Shown: in pieces, positions 1-10,316 of the stretch | Layout of the letters: every line of letters starts with the position of its first letter | Position numbering within the stretch: the stretch's first letter is position 1 | Source of the DNA: Euglena gracilis | Lineage: Eukaryota; Euglenida; Euglenophyceae; Euglenales | Reading direction: 5' to 3' | Assembly (NCBI GenBank): GCA_039621445.1 | Contig: CP154956.1 | Span: 36,102,100 to 36,166,099 of the forward strand | DNA length: 64,000 nucleotides | Program-made: the position numbers and the translations under genes | The notes under the pieces: model-generated | Told to the model about the DNA's origin: nothing | What the model saw: only the letters and a program-made list of their open reading frames with translations | Database searches by the model: none

Positions 1-118
1 CGAGCTGCTGGCCACCCTGCCGTACCTGCGCGACCAGCTCGACGCCTGCCAGCGGCAGCTGTCCGCCTACCTCGAGCAGAAGCGCACGGCGTTCCCCCGC
101 TTCTATTTTGTCTCTGAC
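1..118 (+). pseudogene. Partial second copy of dynein linker exon 26
   Basis: Reads [20 protein letters not shown] through [13 protein letters not shown] and matches 47,368-47,485 base for base except one silent change (GAC for GAT). This is the dynein linker segment that normally ends FPRFYFVSD. The match stops just after the SDG codons; the true exon continues GVLLE and then its donor, while this copy continues with unrelated GC-rich sequence. The left end is cut by the window edge. It may be the edge of a duplicated dynein locus, a stray segmental copy, or an assembly (haplotype) duplicate. Near identity argues for a very recent event. Confidence 0.85.
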
Positions 119-164
119 GGCGAGGCGGACGGAGGCCACCAGACAGGTAGCGGAGGGGCCGCGA

Positions 165-262
165 GGGGAGGGGAGGCGAGAGAGAGAGAGAGGAGAGAAA
201 GAAAAAGGCAAGAGGAGAGGGAAGGGGGAAGGACCAGAAGAGAAGAGAAGAGAAGAGAATAA
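165..262. repeat. GA-rich simple repeat
   Basis: Runs of GAGAGAGA followed by GAAAAAG and repeated AGAAG units. It follows the dynein exon copy directly and ends close to a short motif (ATCGACCGACACTAACT, about 267-283) that recurs inside the palindrome at 11,401-11,487. Confidence 0.8.
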
Positions 263-292
263 AGAAATCGACCGACACTAACTAGACTAACC

Positions 293-540
293 ATGCTTGT
301 GCTTACCAACGGGGGGGGGTGCTATAGGGTGCCTGCCCCTAGCAGGCACACCCCCCGGGGCGGGGTAGGGGTCCGGGGGGGGGGGGGGCCCAGAAATTTT
401 TCATTGAAAATGGCCTTTTCCGGGTCAGAGGGGGGGTGCCTGCTAGGGGCAGGCCCCCCCAAAACCCTACCCCCCCCCCCCGGGGGGCGGATCAGGTGCC
501 ATGGGGTGCCTGCCCCTAGCACCCCCCCCGTGGGGTAGGC
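293..540 (-). repeat. Dispersed GC-rich repeat, family F (inverted copy)
   Basis: Starts CATGCTTGTGCTTACCAAC, then alternates G or C runs with GTGCCTGCCCCTAGCAGGCA palindromes and a conserved core (TTTTTCATTGAAAATGGCC). The reverse complement of the same order is seen at about 51,830-52,125, and a diverged relative at about 18,290-18,590. No coding content. Confidence 0.75.
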
Positions 541-649
541 ACCTAACTAAGCAAAGCCTGAGACTAACCCCCCCCACTTATACTCCCCCCTCGAGGCGAC
601 CAACCAAACCTTGACATGTAACCCCCTGGAAAAAAATGAAAAAAAAACG

Positions 650-703
650 CTATTTGGCAATTTTTCTTGGGAGGAAGGGCAAACCATTTGCACCAACTGG
701 TCT
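650..703 (-). CDS. Possible further SAPS exon, frame unresolved
   Basis: The minus strand reads LVQMVCPSSQEKLPNS, which resembles the SAPS stretch after the WL..LIP.L segment (LI..IHPS..E...NAS). It lies downstream of the confirmed exon ending at 810, but the available AG acceptors put it out of phase with that exon. Either the acceptor is not canonical, an indel intervenes, or the similarity is chance. No further SAPS exons are recognised to the left. Confidence 0.3.
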   Translation of the reverse strand, partial: RPVGANGLPFLPRKIAK

Positions 704-809
704 GCCATTGACAAAACAAAATGAGGGTGGCTGGTAAAAACGGAAAAGGTGAATTGCACACAGCAAATGACCAACTGCCAACTGCTGGAGCTGGAGGTGG
801 AAAGCACAC

Positions 810-3800
810 CGATGAAAAAGCTCCGGCATCAAATCATGCCTCATCCACCAATCAGACATAGAATAGCCATTTTGAAGGTGGTTTTCTTCGTCCTATTGGC
901 ACAAATAAGCTTCGAGGCAAAAAAACTGAACGCCGCCATCATCAAGGATTTGCATGATTGATTCACATGTTTCGCTGTGGACCTGGTGTTCAGGCACACC
1001 ATCGTCCCCAAAAGCGTAAGGATGAGTTCATTCATTCCAAAAGTGTCGATGTGCTTGATGAAATTCATTGCAAGGTCTCCCTCTTGCCGCGTCATGTATT
1101 GAATGACCTGCAGGAAACAAATTGAAAATTTCAAATACCTGCAAATCGGATTGAGTTGCTTCATTTTGAACTGCACCAAATCATGAGCGGAGGGGGCAGC
1201 TTCAGCCAGTTGGTCGGAAAAAGTGTTGGCTGGACCGGATCTGCCCCCTGGGGTCCGGGGCAGGGGGGGGGGGCAGGCGGGCAGCCAGCTGTTGGGCTGG
1301 ACCCGCCTGGTAACCGAAACCGACCAGAGGGCCAAATCCAACTGATTGGGATCTTCCCTGCCCAGCCTTGCCCTCGATCCCTCAAAATGCCACATTTATT
1401 TAAAAAAACACTTCCTTTGAAATGGAAATATCTGTTATGCCACCAGCTGGGCCAAGATGCCGCAACTGTATTCCAGCGAACTTTCTTCATGAAACAGCAC
1501 TCCATCATCCAGACAGCTTGCCCCCTTCCCCACTGTCTTGGGAACAACTTGGGGTAAGGGGTATGATGCAGGGGGCCAACAAATGCCGCGGGTTGAAAAC
1601 TGCCACAGTGACTTTTACTGTGAGGGTTACAACATGCTCCCGCCAGAAATGCAAAGAAATAACGATGCACTCAATTTTGCAAGTGTTTTTAAGTTGGCAG
1701 AAAAACAACGTCTGTGTGACGGGAAATGAGATAATGACAAAAAACTGAACATGATTTTCTGGGTGATGGATGAATAAAAAATGATGCAATTTCTGGCCTT
1801 TTTACAGTTCAAAGCCTTTTCAAACAAAATTTTCGTGATCCTTGTAAGCCTGGAGCAACAATAACACTCAGCAATACAATATGACTAACATTGCCACGAT
1901 AAACCCGTCTCTTGCCTCATGACCGGCCAACCCCGACCAGAGGGGTGGGGGGGGGTGCCATACGCAACCCCGACCAGCCCTCCAATCTGCCATCTCCAAC
2001 ATCGGGCAATTGTTCATTTGATAAGAGACGTTTTTCAGTAAAAGGGGGCCTTTCAGAAGGAGGGGGGGGGGGGGCAGTGCAAAAAAAAAAAATGGAGGTC
2101 GGCCCACCTGACCTCCATTGGTCGATAAAGGTCAGGCTGATTATACCTCCCCTAATCCAGACCCTGACACCATAAACCAAAGGCAGAACACCAAATGGTT
2201 GGCAGGACGATGGGCGCGACCTCCATTTTGGTCAGCTCCAGAGTCCTGACTGGGGGCTCTGAGCCCCTTCCCCTTGCAATAATCTTTGGGAACAGAGGGC
2301 CAGCCGACTTCCCCCGCCCTCAAATGGCTGGCCACCTCAACTTGACCGCCGAAAATTTTGATTTTTCGCACAAAAAAAACCATTTTCAGAAGAAAATCCC
2401 GAAAAAAAAAATCCCCCGCTTTCGGCCTTGTATGCCGCCTTCCACAAACTTGGCCATCAAATAAGATTGCGGACTTGACAGACAAATTCACCGACAACAA
2501 AAAAATGACCCAAAAATGACCGAACATATCATTTTTTTTTCAAATTCTCTGGCATCATATCTCGAAGAAAGGAGAATAAAAAAACATTGAATTTCATCAT
2601 CTCTTCAAAACGGTTGGTGAAACGCAGGAATCCCCCTGTGAATGTTCATCAATAAACTTCACGAAGGGTGAATGTTCATCAATAAACTTCACAAATCAGG
2701 TGGGGGGGTCGGACCCCCCATCCGGAGGGGGAATACCCCCCCCCTCCGGTGGTCTGCCAGGTGCAAAGCGCCGGGCTGAGAAACCTTGACCCCCCAAAAA
2801 GGCCAAAAAAAAGGCCACTTTGGCCACTTTTTGGGTGAAAAATAGTCAACCAAAATGCAAAAAAATACGGTGCGCCGGCCTCCGGGGTCGGTCCAGGGTT
2901 GACATTTTCTCTTTAAAAAAATACATGTGTGCCTGTTTTTTTGAGTAATGGCCCGAAATGGGGACCCCTGACCCCCCCCACCCTCCCTGGCACCCCCTTC
3001 ACCCCCCTACCCCCTCACTCGGGGATGGTCGGCGTACAAAATCTGGAGGAAAAACTTTGAGTGAAATCAACAAAAACACCACTTTTTGGCCATTTTGACC
3101 CTTCATTTGGTTTAGTCCGGCTTATGTTGGCTGGGACAACTCTATTTTGTAGAGAAGATGGCTTTTTTGGTTTTAAAAAAAAGTGAACAAAATTTTCTTG
3201 GGACTTTTTCTGGCACTTTGCACCCGGAAAACCTTTTGGACAAGGTGCCCCCCAAGGGGGGTGATCATTGATATCGGAGGCCTTCGGAAAAAATGCGGAA
3301 AAATTGATATCAGGAATATACACATTTCTGATTGAGGGGACTTAGAAATTTTTGAATTCTGAGATTCAGAACACCGCAAAACCCACGTCGATGCAGGAGC
3401 ACAAATCAACACGCTTGAAGTTCTATGCACAGGAAAGACACCTGTGCACCTGTGAGAAAAATTGGTAAACTGGGGGGGGAAACAAAACACAATAGCACAC
3501 CTATTGATCCATTTGAAGAATGGCCTGAACTCATCTTCCATCTTCGGTGGTGGGAAAAAAATTCTGCGAAAAAAAATGCAAAGAAATTGCGGAAAAAATT
3601 GCGGAAATTGCGGAAATTGCAGAAAATTGTGGAAAAAATGCGGATATCAATCCCCCCCCCCCCTGTGCCCCCTCCTCTCTGAATGCTCCCTGCGGGGGTT
3701 CTAAGTGAGAACTGGTGTTGGGACCCCGGGGGGGGAGGTTGGCAGCCCGACTGGGAGGGACCCCTCCCCAGAGGTAGGGTCCCTCCGGCTTAAGAAAACC

Positions 3801-5335
3801 CCTCCTGCCAAACCTCCACACACACACACACAGGTGCCAGAAGAACTTTTCTTGGAGAGCTGCACATTTGGGGGAAGGTAGATGCGTTGCATCCCTGCGG
3901 GGGTTTTCTCAAAGACCCTGGGGGAAGGGGGGGTCCATCCGGCTGGCTGGAAAAAGGTGCTGGCTGGAAAAAAGCTGCTGCTGGGGGGGTGCAGGGGGGG
4001 GGACAGGGCTGTACAGGTCGACCCCCCCCCACCCACCATGGCGCTCAGCACTGAAGGAACTGAGGCAGTACAGGAAGGCCTGGTGGGAGGAACCCTCCCA
4101 CCCACCACCCAGGGTTGCGGGGGTTCAGCTCAAGAAAGCGGTTACAGTTAGTTGTTGTTGCACAGGCATGACAAAATGTGGATGAAAACTGACACCAAAA
4201 TGATAGCAAATTGTTGGTTTCCACTTGCTTCTTTTGTCCTGACATCACTCTGGGCCAAAATTGTTGGGTCAGTGGGCAAATATGCCATATACCTTGTTGG
4301 GGCTGGCCAAAATTGCTGTTGATCAGCTGTGACAACCCATGGTATCACTCGGCCCATGGCAGTTGCAACCATTGATTCACTTGGTGACCCTGGGCCCTTC
4401 TCTGGCAGCTCCCAGTCGGTCAGGTGGACGTGCACCACAGCATGCGCCGTTTTGGGGGGGGGGGGGTGGAAGGGGCACTATTGTCTCGGCGCGGGCCAGG
4501 GCCAATTTTTCGACCATTTTTTAAAAGGAAATGTGAAAAAGTCACTTTTTCGGCATTCTTTTCTGGCCCTTTGGGGGGCTCACCTCAACAATTTGGATGA
4601 TAAAAATCCAAACTGGCTGGATTTGAGTTTTTGCTTGTTTTTGGCTGCCAGCCAGTTCCAGCCCTGCTCCAGTCGGACCCTCTCCCTCCCCCTGGACCCT
4701 CCTGGATCCCCTGGATCCTGCAGGGCCAGCACCAGCCAGCCAGCACCTTTTTCCAGCCAACTGGCTGGACCCCCCCCCCCCGTGGTCTGGGCAAATAAAA
4801 GAAAATGGAGAGGAGTCCACACCTCGTATGGTTTTTTGGTGTACAGAGTCTGGAGAACTCGCACAAAATACAGAGACAAAGTTTGCGGTAGAGGGGCAGG
4901 TTGGATGAGGAAATCAAAGAGCAACTTCATGTGCTCAGCAGTCTCAACAATGGCATTGTCGATGACAGGAATGTCTGCGACAAGGAGCTCGCAGGCCCAA
5001 TATGGGTACCTGCAAAGAAAATGCATGCAAAGCACTCAAGCAGGAGAGGGAGCACTTGAAGCGCCGTTTGTCATCAACTTCATCGCCGTTCGCAACTTCA
5101 GTGGTAAATTGTAGTAATTTGCGCACTGAGTCAGGTTGTGAAAGGCTAGAATAAAGCATTTGTATCCAAGTTGTCAAAAGAAAAACACATACAAAGCAAT
5201 CAGCCGATCATTCCCAGCCTTTGCTTCTTGAATAATGTCCTCTTGATCAAGAACATCCTCCAGTCGCACATCATCCTTTTCCAGAAGGGCCTCCAAAGGC
5301 GACTTCTGGTTATGAAAGCCCAATTTCCAAAACAT
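810..5335 (-). CDS. SAPS-domain protein phosphatase regulatory subunit, 5' part
   Basis: Five exons on the minus strand: 5335-5193, 5145-5056, 5009-4823, 1107-1000 and 892-810; phases agree at every junction (2,2,0,0,2). The protein starts MFWKLGFHNQKSPLEALLEK, with the MFW.FGFH...P...LL.K and DVLDQEDIIQE signatures of SAPS proteins. It continues LIAFLSQPDSVRKLLQF, RRFKYPYWACELLVADI, LPQTLSLYFVRVLQTLYTKK and NFIKHIDTFGMNELILTLL, ending SDWWMRHDLMPELFHR. SAPS proteins are regulatory subunits of SIT4/PP6-type phosphatases (yeast SAP155/185/190, animal PPP6R1-3) and act through a helical-repeat N-terminal half. Donors are GTATGT, GTGCTC, GTGTGG, GTGTGC and GTGTGC. The start was chosen because MFW is the family N-terminus. 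Family members are usually 700-1000 residues, so the C-terminal majority is missing or unrecognised, possibly beyond the left edge. Confidence 0.88.
2638..2692 (+). repeat. 25-bp direct duplication
   Basis: GTGAATGTTCATCAATAAAC plus TTCAC occurs at 2,638-2,662 and again at 2,668-2,692, separated by five bases. Both copies are identical. Confidence 0.85.
3240..3720 (-). repeat. Dispersed repeat, family C
   Basis: Contains GATATC motifs, TTGCGGAAATTGCGG iterations, a CCTTCGGAAAAAATGCGG segment and CAGAAATGTGT on the complement. The same blocks, reverse-complemented, occur at 35,815-36,375 in a dynein intron. Both copies carry the phrase GATGAGTT followed by a TTC/GGCCA-rich stretch. No protein similarity seen. 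Confidence 0.65.
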
Positions 5336-5441
5336 TTGTTCAATCCATGCTGTGTTGTCCTGAGTAATGGGCACGGGAATGACACCCCAAAAAATATCTG
5401 TGTAATTATTCAAAATTACTGAAACCGCGAATTGGGGCACT

Positions 5442-5490
5442 GGCTTCACACCCAAACCGGCGTTCAGGACGCCGGTTTGGGCGTGAAGCC
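5442..5490. repeat. 49-nt hairpin upstream of the SAPS start
   Basis: Arms GGCTTCACACCCAAACCGGC and GCCGGTTTGGGCGTGAAGCC face each other across TTC-type loop sequence with one mismatch. It lies about 110 bp upstream of the SAPS start codon (minus-strand gene), so it would fall in the promoter or 5' UTR. Its function is unknown. Confidence 0.75.
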
Positions 5491-5695
5491 GGGCTCTGGG
5501 GGACCCAAAATAAAAAGTGCCAAAAAGTGTCCAAAATGGTTTGCTGACATGTGGCAATCATATTTGAGCATTTTTTTGGGGGGGGGCATTTGGCCTGAAA
5601 TTGGAGTGAACTTTTTGGTCAGAGGGCGAAGACAACAGCTTTCTTTTCTTGCTGATTCAAAGGTGTTGTCCATTCTGACTTGCAGGGCTGTCATT

Positions 5696-5761
5696 GATCA
5701 CACAGCTCAGTGGATGGAGGGTCAATGGCTTGAGGTCGTGGGTTTGAACCCCACTGTGAAC
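5696..5761 (+). ncRNA. tRNA-derived sequence (not a complete tRNA)
   Basis: Carries an A-box-like AGCTCAGTGG at 5,704 and a B-box-like GGTTTGAACC at 5,741. A T-arm stem GTGGG/CCCAC encloses TTTGAAC, and a possible acceptor stem pairs 6 of 7 positions (GATCACA with TGTGAAC). The spacing between the boxes is about 37 nt, several nt too short, and the anticodon arm does not fold properly. A tRNA pseudogene or tRNA-derived SINE head is the likeliest reading. A sister copy lies inverted 300 bp away. Confidence 0.5.
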
Positions 5762-6054
5762 GCACTTTTTGAAGCTACCCCCGACCACTCCCTGGTCGCA
5801 GGTTGCAGGTCAGGACCCAAAAAAGGCTGGTTTTTTTTTTGAGGTTGTATGAAGATGCTGCCTTTTTTTCAGGCATTTTCCGTGTTCCCCACGTTTTGTT
5901 CACCCGTAGCGGTTGCAGTGTATAACGACCAGCCCCCAGTTGCAGTTGCAGGTTAGGGGGGGGTCAAGCGACCCCCCCCCAGGTGGCAGGTACCTGGTCG
6001 TACGACAAAGGGGGGGAGGTGGGGCACATCATTTCACCTCAATGCATGAAATTA

Positions 6055-6119
6055 TGCACACAGTGGGACTCAAACCCTCGACGTCATTGACCCTGCGCTC
6101 CATCCACTGAGCTTCGATA
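6055..6119 (-). ncRNA. tRNA-derived sequence, inverted sister copy
   Basis: The complement reads AGCTCAGTGGATGGAGC then GGTTTGAGTCCCACTGTG, sharing GGGTCAATG in the middle with the copy at 5,696. The D-arm GCTC/GAGC is intact and the A-to-B box spacing is again about 37 nt, so both copies share one deletion and probably one ancestor. Confidence 0.5.
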
Positions 6120-6539
6120 AAAGGGGGGTTCCCCATGAACAAATTTCATTGGCTTTTTGGCTGTGCCAAAATGTCAATGGGTGGGGACCTACGGGGGAAC
6201 ACAGACTGACCTACCAGGCTACCACCTTGTTAGTGGACATGCGAGTTGTGAAAAAATGAAACTCTGAAAATTACTGGGGAAAATGAAACACACAAACACA
6301 CACAGAAAAAGGGTCAGTCGATTTCCAAGACGCGCCTGTTTACCGGACAAAAACCACATTTTGGTAATCGGTCGAATGACTTCAATGACTTTCAATGACT
6401 TCAAGACAGGCGTGCGGGCCCAGACAAAAAATAACCCCCCACTTATAAACCAGGTTTTGAATGGTGCTGAGCTCTTAATGGGAGCTGCATGCAATGGACG
6501 TTGGAAAAGACCAGGGCTGCAACTTTCACAGACTTGCAT

Positions 6540-6950
6540 CATTTTTTTCGATTTTCGACCTTTTTAACCCATTTTTGACCGAAACATCCTGGCGGGTTGA
6601 AAAACGCTCAGTTTGGACTCCAAAACAGTTTTTCCATGACCGGGAGGCCAAAAAACATGGGCGTAAAAACAATTTCTTTTTTCCCGCCTTTTTTTGACCC
6701 GGTTTTGACCCAAACACGGGTTTGGGGCCAGCGCCCGTTCGGGGCAAAAAAAAATCGATTTTTTTCGACTTTTTGACCCCAAAATGGCCGAAAACGGCAA
6801 AGGTCAAAAACAGGCCAAAACTGTCCAAAATGACCAAAATTGGCCGAAGAATGGCCATAACTTGGGCTAGATGGGGAGTTGCAGGGAAATCAAAATACCG
6901 TTAGATAAGGCGTTCCAAGGTCTTCAATTTATGTCTTGGTTGGTTTAGTT
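6540..6950 (+). repeat. Dispersed repeat, family D
   Basis: Shares with 45,600-46,520 the blocks CCCCAAAATGGCCGAAAACGG, CCAAAATTGGCCGA, GGGGAGTTGC and a GTTAGATGGGGCATT-like end, in the same orientation. A-rich and T-rich strings around GACC and GGCC dominate. Non-coding. Confidence 0.7.
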
Positions 6951-8730
6951 CATGGCCATGGGAACAGCAAACCCCTTCCCGCCCGGCCCCCCCCCCCTTG
7001 CCCCCCCCCCCCCCCGCCCTGATTGACCAGTCGGCTCCGGGACAAGGCGGGCCAATGTTCGCAAGGCCGTGGAATGGACTCAAACCTCCAAAACTGTTCA
7101 TTTCGAAACTTAGAATTTGCTGGCAAGGAAACTTCATGCCAAATCCAACCATGTCCAAAAATCGACCAATTTACACAGATAAAAAAGTTTGGGGGTTGGG
7201 GTCCTCACCCCCCCCCCCCCTTGTTGGCTGAGGGGTCTTGAAGAACCTGGCCATGACCATGACCCCCCCCTTACTGTTCCCGTCCTTTGGCCCCCTTTTG
7301 GGTCCATGGAACAGTGAGGGGGGGGGGGGAACAGTAAGGGGGGGGGGCGAGCTCCCCCCCCCCCTTGCTGGACCACCCCCTCCAAGGAGGTCAGGGTTCA
7401 ATTTTTAGGTTTAATCTAGGCCTAACTGAGTCCGAATGTTCGCTTCAGAGTCCTAAATTCCTAAATTTTAGGCTAAAATTCCAGCCCTGACTCTTCCAAA
7501 CCCCAAATCCTGAATCACCCAGCTCAGCGCCCCCCCCCCCCAAACCTGGAGCAGAGGTCGCTAAGCGAACCTGTTCCGGTGGGGGGGGGGAACCCACCCA
7601 GCCCAGCGAGGGACCCAAAAAAAAGGGCTGTCTCAGGCCATTCCCCAAAAAACTTTCAGCGCTTTGCGTCAAAACACAATCCTGGGCCTCAGCCGGGAGC
7701 CCCCCCCCCCCCTGGAAGTCAAACTCCAAACTTGGACAAAGCTGAGCAAACCAGGCTTCTTTTTAAGTCAGAAGGTTCGGTCAGGCCATGTTTGGGGGTC
7801 ATGAAGACACAAGGGCTAAAACGGGTAGGTTACCCTGAGAGAGGCAATTCCTCTGAAACATCCAAAAAATGTAGTAAAATCTTGAAGATTAAACAGTCAG
7901 ATTCTGTACACATCAAAAGTTAGCCAGTTTTGGACATGGGTGCTTCAAAACACAAACGAGCTGACATTGAGGCAACATGGGTGGAAATGTCTTCCAAAGA
8001 TGAAGAAATGCAATTCGGTAAATCAACACAGGAATTAGCTTCGAAAAATTTTGCTCAATTTGGTTCTTCCGAATGGAGATGACAGGGATGTTCGATCGAC
8101 GAAAAATACAATTTACATCCCCCAAAAAACGCAAACAAAAGAAAACGTGGCGAAAACGTGTTTTTTTTGTCAAAAAACCTGCTTTTTTTTTGCCAACAAA
8201 CCATGTTGAAAACAGGTTGTTTGTAAACAGCTTGCCATCCTTGTCATCTCTGCAAAAGCAGCTTGGGGGGGGGTCGGGATCTGCAGATCTGCGCGCTTCG
8301 GCGAAGGAAAACATCTCACTTTCGTGTGCAAACTTGGTGCGATCATCGACCTTCTCAACTTTGGCAGAATCAACTTCTTCCTAAGAGGGTTCAATTTCAT
8401 CCTTTCCCATTGTGACGACACACTTTGCGGCCTTTCTAATTTCTAATACGCTTTAATTCTGAAAATATTCACAATTCAAAAATTCACTCTGACAAAACCA
8501 ATGAAGCTTTGACACACAAAAAGGGTACGCGACACGGTTCGCGTTTACGCGTTTTCTTGTTTTCGCCGCAAAAAAACATTCTTGCATGCTGGAAAATACC
8601 AGGGGAGCTCTCTGTGTCTAAGGAATAAATCAAATTTACAAATTTGCGCCCCCAATTTTCATTCCTATGAATTGAAATTCTTCCCCTCATTGAACTTCAG
8701 AACGGCTGAGTGTCAGGTCCAGGGTCCTCC

Positions 8731-8946
8731 TTAAAATGACTTGTAGACCAGTGTGCCCTTTTGATTCAGAAAAATTTCCCACTGATCCATGAACCCAAAG
8801 CACATGAGCACGAGCACAATGCCGGAAGCGTCTGAGGAAAGGATTTCACCCGGTTTCAGCATCTCGTGTCGTTGTATTGTTCCTTCGCTGGCATGCATGG
8901 ACCCAGGGTCGCAATTTGCACTGTTTCGCAATCCGACCGCCACCAA
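8731..8946 (-). CDS. Possible terminal exon of an unrecognised gene
   Basis: An open minus-strand frame ends GIVLVLMCFGFMDQWEIF then NQKGTLVYKSF and TAA at 8,733-8,731. A hydrophobic run followed by a Trp/Phe-rich end looks protein-like, and an AG lies just before GAACAATACAACG (about 8,883-8,871) that could be the acceptor. I do not recognise the family and found no upstream exon. It could be chance or a transposon relic. Confidence 0.2.
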   Translation of the reverse strand: MVAVGLRNSANCDPGSMHASEGTIQRHEMLKPGEILSSDASGIVLVLMCFGFMDQWEIFLNQKGTLVYKSF

Positions 8947-9395
8947 AAAATTTGAGTTGGTTGCCGTTAGCCCTGAATTGTGGTTTTTATGGGCTATTTG
9001 AAGGGTTGAGACGTCAGGCCCATTCTCCCATGACTTTGGCCCATTCTCCCCAGTGTCAGAGAGGCCGTTTGGGGAGGAAGGAGGGGGAAAAGATGAAGGC
9101 CGCCGCCTTTGGCCCCCACAACGGTGGTGGCCCTTGTGGGGGCATAGTGTAGAAGTGGGGGGTAGAGGGGGGCGCCCCCCCCCCCCGAGATTTTGGAAAG
9201 ATATTTTTTTGAATTTGTAATTTACTCACATATTCTTTGTGGTTTTTTTTCAATTTCTCACATCAAGAACCCCACTTTTCATTGAACTTTTTTTGGGTGT
9301 TTTTGCTGTTGGACGTCGCCTTTGCCGCCCTTTGGACGGCCAATCAAGTCCACAACCCATGGCCAGAGGGGCAAAAATCTTCCTTTTTTCTATAC

Positions 9396-9510
9396 ACAAA
9401 TTGTGGCTGAGCCCAGATTTCAGCCTGAAAACGTGTTCAGCCAGGGGGCCCCCGAAGGGGGCCCCCTGAACACGTTTTCAGGCTGAAATCTGGGCTCAGC
9501 CACAATTTGT
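9396..9510. repeat. 115-bp near-perfect palindrome
   Basis: The left arm runs ACAAATTGTGGCTGAGCCCA through ACGTGTTCA and the right arm is its exact complement ending AATTTGT. The loop is itself symmetrical (GGGGGCCCCCGAAGGGGGCCCCC type). The left-arm sequence recurs as a single copy at about 13,496-13,535, where it leads into the same 32-nt array. Confidence 0.9.
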
Positions 9511-9586
9511 TTGAAAACGTGCCTAACCACAGATGCCTTCATTGAAAACGTGTCATTGCCACAGATGCCCTCATTGAAAACGTGTC
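9511..9586 (+). repeat. 32-nt tandem array, copy 1
   Basis: Units of the form TCATTGCCACAGATGCCCTC plus ATTGAAAACGTG. Two full units and a leading variant (GCCTAACCACAGATGCCTTC) follow the palindrome immediately. Confidence 0.85.
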
Positions 9587-9918
9587 ACCCCCCCCCCTTT
9601 TCCGCAGCCCTCCCACTATGGTGAAACGCACGGCTAACTTTGTGAATGGTCTTTTACCACCTCCCCCTAGGACGGAACTGTTCCTGGCTGCTCTCGCGGT
9701 ATAACAGCAAGATACCAAGAAGCCGAAGGTTGACCCCCTTCATGGCACCTTGCTGGCACAGGGCAACACAAAAAAAAAGTCCGGCTCCGTAGGTGCAGAG
9801 CTTGCTGCTGTTGCCAACTCCAAACGTTCGCCAAACTGTGTCAACATCGGCAAGCCTCTTATCCTGAGCTGGAGCTTTCTTTGTTGCCTGGACGGGATGG
9901 GAGCTGGAACCCAGCCTG

Positions 9919-10164
9919 TTGTTCGATGAGGCGAGCGTCATTGAACAATGTGTGGCTCAACGTGAGCAGCGGGAACTTTGTTCGTTTCAGGGAATCGTTC
10001 GGCAACCTCTTTTCTTCTTTGCCATTCCCAAAAATCCAAATTGTGTGGAGCTGAACAAAGTTGTGTGTGACGCCTGCGGTTTGGCATATCATTTTCATTG
10101 CCAAGATTTGCGGCGGCCACCAAAGTATGGCTCTTTTTTGTGTAAAGCGTGTCGTGTTCCGTGA
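9919..10164 (+). CDS. PHD-like zinc-binding fragment
   Basis: The last third of this open frame reads VVCDACGLAYHFHCQDLRR, then PKYGSFLCKACRVP and TGA. The Cys-x2-Cys, His-x2-Cys, Cys-x2-Cys spacing is that of the C-terminal half of a PHD finger; the first Cys pair is not clear. It stands alone beside arrays and palindromes, with no other exon found. It may be a relic of a transposon protein (some DDE transposases end in such fingers) or one exon of a lost gene. Confidence 0.4.
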   Translation: MFDEASVIEQCVAQREQRELCSFQGIVRQPLFFFAIPKNPNCVELNKVVCDACGLAYHFHCQDLRRPPKYGSFLCKACRVP

Positions 10165-10316
10165 TGTCCGCCACTCCGTGTCATTGTGCTCCAAGGCAAC
10201 CTAGCCTTCTGTCGTGTTGTAGAGTGCCCCCGACCCGCCTCACTCGTTGAGGACCACCCGGCCTCGCAACCGCCCGCCGATTTTTCATGACAGCGTTTTT
10301 TTGCTTTTTACTCAGG

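Larger units (their letters stand above)
1108..4822. other. SAPS intron 3 (3.7 kb), repeat-filled
   Basis: No coding exon recognised. It contains CCAGCC-rich GC repeats (about 1,200-1,320, 3,880-4,010 and 4,640-4,790), a 25-bp direct duplication at 2,638-2,692, a GC-rich patch with C/G runs at about 2,700-3,010, a repeat shared with 35.8-36.4 kb (3,240-3,720) and a short CA run near 3,818. A minus-strand peptide LNPICRYL near 1,140-1,175 lies next to exon 4 but is intronic. Confidence 0.6.
5762..8730. other. Intergenic region without a recognised gene
   Basis: Holds the second tRNA-like copy, long C/G homopolymers near 6,990-7,020, 7,205-7,375 and 7,530-7,720, and the family D repeat at 6,540-6,950. 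At 7,260-7,345 a small inverted motif (CCCTTACTGTTCCC with GGAACAGTGAGGGG and GGAACAGTAAGGGG) resembles the ends of the transposon at 16.6-19.0 kb. A phrase TTCAAGACAGGCGT near 6,400 recurs at 11,366. Small open frames here have no recognisable domain. Confidence 0.5.

Noticed and set aside
1130-1195. LNPICRYL on the minus strand, considered as part of a SAPS exon
   Set aside because: Exon 3 joins exon 4 in phase without it, and exon 3 already supplies the equivalent segment.
841-1395. A single 184-codon minus-strand protein
   Set aside because: It is an artefact of reading through introns; only 1107-1000 and 892-810 are coding and they are in different frames.
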